Source: Candidatus Peregrinibacteria bacterium
Lineage (GTDB): Bacteria > Patescibacteriota > Gracilibacteria > Peribacterales > Peribacteraceae
Length of the DNA stretch: 7,032 nucleotides
Assembly (NCBI GenBank): GCA_018662075.1
Contig: JABJGX010000009.1
Location: 1 to 7,032, forward strand
Direction of reading: 5' to 3'
The notes under the pieces are model-generated. The model was not told where the DNA came from. It ran no database searches and saw only the letters and a program-made list of their open reading frames with translations. This document shows, in pieces, positions 4,997 through 7,032 of this stretch. Position numbers and translations under genes: made by a program. Within the stretch, counting starts at the first letter, position 1. The number at the start of each line of letters is the position of its first letter.

Positions 4997-6088
4997 ATGA
5001 AACTTGCAATTGTCGCTGACTGGCTTCCTGTCTTCGCTGGTGCTGAGCACGTGATAGCAGAATTTCACACGCTATGGCCCGATGCGCCTATATTTACGAC
5101 TGTGACAAATAAAGAAAAAATTGGCCCGCTGCAAGATGCAGACATACGAACAACGTATCTTCAGACTATGTACCGTCTGAGTGGCAAACATCAATGGTTA
5201 TTACCGTGGATGCCGCGTGCGATAGAGTCTATTGATCTTCGTGGTTATGATACAATTCTTAGCTCTTCACATGCCATTGGTAAGGGAATCATTCCACCAA
5301 GTACTGCGCGGCACATCTGTTACTGTCACACGCCAATGCGCTACGCATGGGAGATGGAGGAAGAGTACTTAGATGATTTTAAAATCCCGAAGCGTTTGCG
5401 CAGGGCTATTAAACAAAAGCTAAAACATATCCGTCGGTGGGACATGACGAGTGCCGCTCGTGTTGATACATTTATTGCCAATTCTACAACAACACAAGAC
5501 CGCATTAAGCGCGTGTATAACCGAGACAGTATTGTTATTCACCCTCCCGTAAGTGAACGATTTTTCCAATTCAACCCCCAACCCCCAACCCCCAACCCCC
5601 AACCGTATTACCTCGCTATTGGTCGCATGGTTCCATACAAAAGATTCGACCTACTCATTAAAACTGCAAACAAGCTAAGCCTACCGCTAAAAATTGCAGG
5701 TTCTGGGCAAGAATTTCCAAGGCTCAAAGCAATGGCTGGACCAACGGTCGAGATGCTTGGCTTTGTTCCAGATAGTGACCTTCCAGATCTTTACCGCAAC
5801 GCGCGTGCTCTCCTCTTCCCACAGTTCGAAGACGCGGGCGTCGTCCCTCTTGAGGCCGAGGCTAGTGGAACACCAGTGATTGCATACGGCAAAGGAGGAG
5901 TGCTTGATACCGTCAAACCAGGCGAAACTGGGGTCTATTTCAGTGAGCAAACAGTCGATTCTTTAGGTGATGCCATCAAGCAGTTTGAAACCATGACTTT
6001 TGATTCTTCAGCTGTTTCTGCATTTGCAGCACAATTTAGTGCCACTCGATTTAAAGAAAAGATTTCTTCAGTTATCTCTGGTACATAA
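4997..6088 (+). CDS. GT4-family glycosyltransferase (WbaZ-like), surface glycan synthesis
   Basis: This 363-residue protein has the two-domain GT-B fold. The N-terminal domain opens with MKLAIVADWLPVFAGAEHVI, where VFAGAE is the glycine-rich acceptor-side loop, and includes HICYCHTPMRYAWEM at 106-120, typical of the WbaZ-like mannosyltransferase group. The C-terminal donor-binding domain starts with YLAIGRMVPYKRFD (205-218; R210 and K215 are the expected diphosphate-binding residues). It continues with IAGSGQE and has the retaining-transferase EX7E motif at E278-E286 (FEDAGVVPLEAEASGTP). It probably moves a sugar from a nucleotide-sugar donor onto a lipid-linked glycan at the inner membrane face; the sugar is not determinable. 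Residues 193-203 (NPQPPTPNPQP), in the linker between the two domains, come from a 7-base tandem repeat. The start is ATG 4997; CATAGT at 4985-4990 could be a -10 box of a leaderless or near-leaderless transcript, weakly supported. No other glycan gene is adjacent. Confidence 0.9.
   Translation: MKLAIVADWLPVFAGAEHVIAEFHTLWPDAPIFTTVTNKEKIGPLQDADIRTTYLQTMYRLSGKHQWLLPWMPRAIESIDLRGYDTILSSSHAIGKGIIPPSTARHICYCHTPMRYAWEMEEEYLDDFKIPKRLRRAIKQKLKHIRRWDMTSAARVDTFIANSTTTQDRIKRVYNRDSIVIHPPVSERFFQFNPQPPTPNPQPYYLAIGRMVPYKRFDLLIKTANKLSLPLKIAGSGQEFPRLKAMAGPTVEMLGFVPDSDLPDLYRNARALLFPQFEDAGVVPLEAEASGTPVIAYGKGGVLDTVKPGETGVYFSEQTVDSLGDAIKQFETMTFDSSAVSAFAAQFSATRFKEKISSVISGT
5573..5604 (+). repeat. heptanucleotide tandem repeat (AACCCCC)4 plus partial unit, inside the glycosyltransferase gene
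   Basis: Four exact copies of AACCCCC run from 5573 to 5600, followed by a partial AACC at 5601-5604. The array begins exactly at codon 193 and encodes NPQPPTPNPQP in the linker between the Rossmann-like domains. A unit of seven bases is not a multiple of three, so gaining or losing one unit shifts the frame. Shifted frames meet TAA at 5659-5661 (one unit gained) or 5676-5678 (one unit lost), which would remove the donor-binding domain. On the minus strand the array reads as four G5 runs separated by TT. Confidence 0.92.
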
Positions 6089-6108
6089 AATTGTTTCCCT
6101 TTCAGGAA

Positions 6109-7032
6109 TTAATCTTCCACATCTGTCTCATCCTCGATCTCTCCGACAAGCTCCTCTAGGACGTCTTCAAGCGTCACTAGGCCAACTGTGTGATCATTCT
6201 CTTGTACAACTGCCTGATGGATGTTCTTCTCCCTGAAGAGCGCTATAAGTTCGTCACTACGCATGTCAGATTTCACAGTAAGAACATCACGAATGATACT
6301 TTCTATGTCGTCGCCTCCGTTCTTTTCATATAAAGACTGAAGAACATCTTGCTTGATTATCATTCCTTTTACTTCGTGCATTGAAATACCAAAGACTGGG
6401 TACCTGGAATGCGGTTCGTGGTCTATCTTTTGCCATGCCTCACCAATGGTATCATCTGTGTTTACTGCGATAATATCTTTTAGTGGCGTCATAATGTCAT
6501 CGGCTGTTTTATCATTCAAAATAAATGCACGATGGATCAGCTGGCCTTCGTCACTTTCTATGTGCCCTAGCTTTCTTCCGATTGTAACAAGAGAACGGAT
6601 CTGCGCTTCTGTCCCGACTTTACGCTCTCCTTTTTTAAAGAGATTTGTAATGTATTCAAGCGCCACAATGATCGGAAGCATAATGGTTGTTAGCATTAGA
6701 ATGACTGGTGCAGTTATCAGTGCAATGCGCTCTGCGTAATGAATACCGATAGCTTTTGGGATGATCTCTGAAAACAAAATAATACCAAACGTTAGTGCTG
6801 TTGTGATGACCGCAAGAATTGCGTCTCCATACAATGTAATAACCATTTGTCCTACCATGATAGAACCCACAATGTTCACGACATTGTTCCACACTACGAT
6901 TGCAATAACGCTACGATTCAAGTTCTTGTGTACACGAACAAGCACAGAACTTCCCACAACCTTACGATGCAACATCGCATGCACTTGCGCATCTGTAATA
7001 CTGACAAGAGCCGCCTCCGCACCAGAGAAGAA
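6109..7032 (-). CDS. CNNM/CBS-domain membrane protein (hemolysin/CorC family), 5' end missing
   Basis: The frame stays open to the right edge: the first 16 visible residues, FFSGAEAALVSITDAQ, form the classic start of a CNNM domain just after its first membrane helix, so only a short N-terminal part is outside the window. There are 307 visible residues. Membrane helices lie at about 41-67, 71-96 and 103-127, with the conserved SEIIPK motif (88-93). Two CBS domains follow, about 181-235 (MTPLKDIIAV to IIKQDVL) and 247-298 (VLTVKSDM to GLVTLEDVLEELVGEIEDE), expected to bind adenine nucleotides on the cytoplasmic side. The protein stops with a short acidic tail and has no C-terminal CorC_HlyC domain. 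Family members act in magnesium/cobalt transport or efflux; the old name hemolysin is not a functional claim. It is convergent with the glycosyltransferase, 20 bases apart, with no hairpin between them. The internal GTG at 6984 is not a start. Confidence 0.92.
   Translation of the reverse strand, partial: FFSGAEAALVSITDAQVHAMLHRKVVGSSVLVRVHKNLNRSVIAIVVWNNVVNIVGSIMVGQMVITLYGDAILAVITTALTFGIILFSEIIPKAIGIHYAERIALITAPVILMLTTIMLPIIVALEYITNLFKKGERKVGTEAQIRSLVTIGRKLGHIESDEGQLIHRAFILNDKTADDIMTPLKDIIAVNTDDTIGEAWQKIDHEPHSRYPVFGISMHEVKGMIIKQDVLQSLYEKNGGDDIESIIRDVLTVKSDMRSDELIALFREKNIHQAVVQENDHTVGLVTLEDVLEELVGEIEDETDVED

Noticed and set aside
5573..5604. The AACCCCC array as a CRISPR or telomere
   Set aside because: The units are contiguous with no spacers, and the array lies in frame inside an intact conserved gene.
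6353..6739. A 128-residue plus-strand open frame opposite the CNNM gene
   Set aside because: It is antisense to a clearly conserved CNNM/CBS protein; its hydrophobic, Ser-rich makeup mirrors the coding strand.
1..7032. Alternative genetic code with TGA read as glycine or tryptophan, as in some Patescibacteria relatives
   Set aside because: All stops seen are TAA or TAG, but every gene is complete without any in-frame TGA and tryptophan is coded by TGG, so seven genes without a TGA stop are not evidence for recoding.

Overview
This window looks like bacterial chromosome from a small-genome, monoderm-like lineage, most plausibly a member of the Patescibacteria (Candidate Phyla Radiation), possibly Peregrinibacteria or Peribacteria-like. 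That placement is an inference: it rests on the overall gene style (TrmB-type regulator, divergent FtsQ, compact CNNM/CBS protein, unanchored carboxypeptidase) and on the lack of recognisable Shine-Dalgarno motifs. No marker gene here fixes the taxonomy. The standard code explains every reading frame.

Layout: (1) 1-606, plus strand, the 3' two thirds of a TrmB-family winged-helix regulator. (2) 607-716, a hairpin followed by a GC-rich patch holding two pieces of a tRNA-Asp(GUC) gene in the wrong order, with the 3' tail ahead of the anticodon-to-T-loop part. (3) 717-4654, minus strand, four genes read from right to left: an FtsQ/DivIB-like division protein, a D-alanyl-D-alanine carboxypeptidase of the PBP5/S11 type, a LysM-LysM-M23 peptidoglycan endopeptidase, and a divergent protein resembling the SAM hydroxide adenosyltransferase (DUF62) family. 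A candidate sigma70 promoter lies before the carboxypeptidase gene, so the last three probably form an operon. (4) 4655-4996, a 342-base divergent intergenic region almost filled by a nested palindromic element: imperfect terminal inverted repeats of about 37 bases around a symmetric pair of REP-like hairpins. (5) 4997-6088, plus strand, a GT4-family glycosyltransferase whose interdomain linker is encoded by a 7-base tandem repeat, a possible frameshifting switch and a G-quadruplex motif on the opposite strand. (6) 6109-7032, minus strand, a CNNM/CBS-domain membrane protein running off the right edge, convergent with the glycosyltransferase.

The common theme is the cell envelope: septal assembly (FtsQ), peptidoglycan trimming (carboxypeptidase), peptidoglycan cleavage (LysM-M23), surface glycan synthesis (glycosyltransferase) and a membrane ion-transport-type protein. 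I see no phage, CRISPR, toxin-antitoxin or transposase genes. The most unusual features are not protein families: they are the scrambled tRNA-Asp, the heptanucleotide repeat inside the glycosyltransferase, and the nested inverted-repeat element between the divergent genes.
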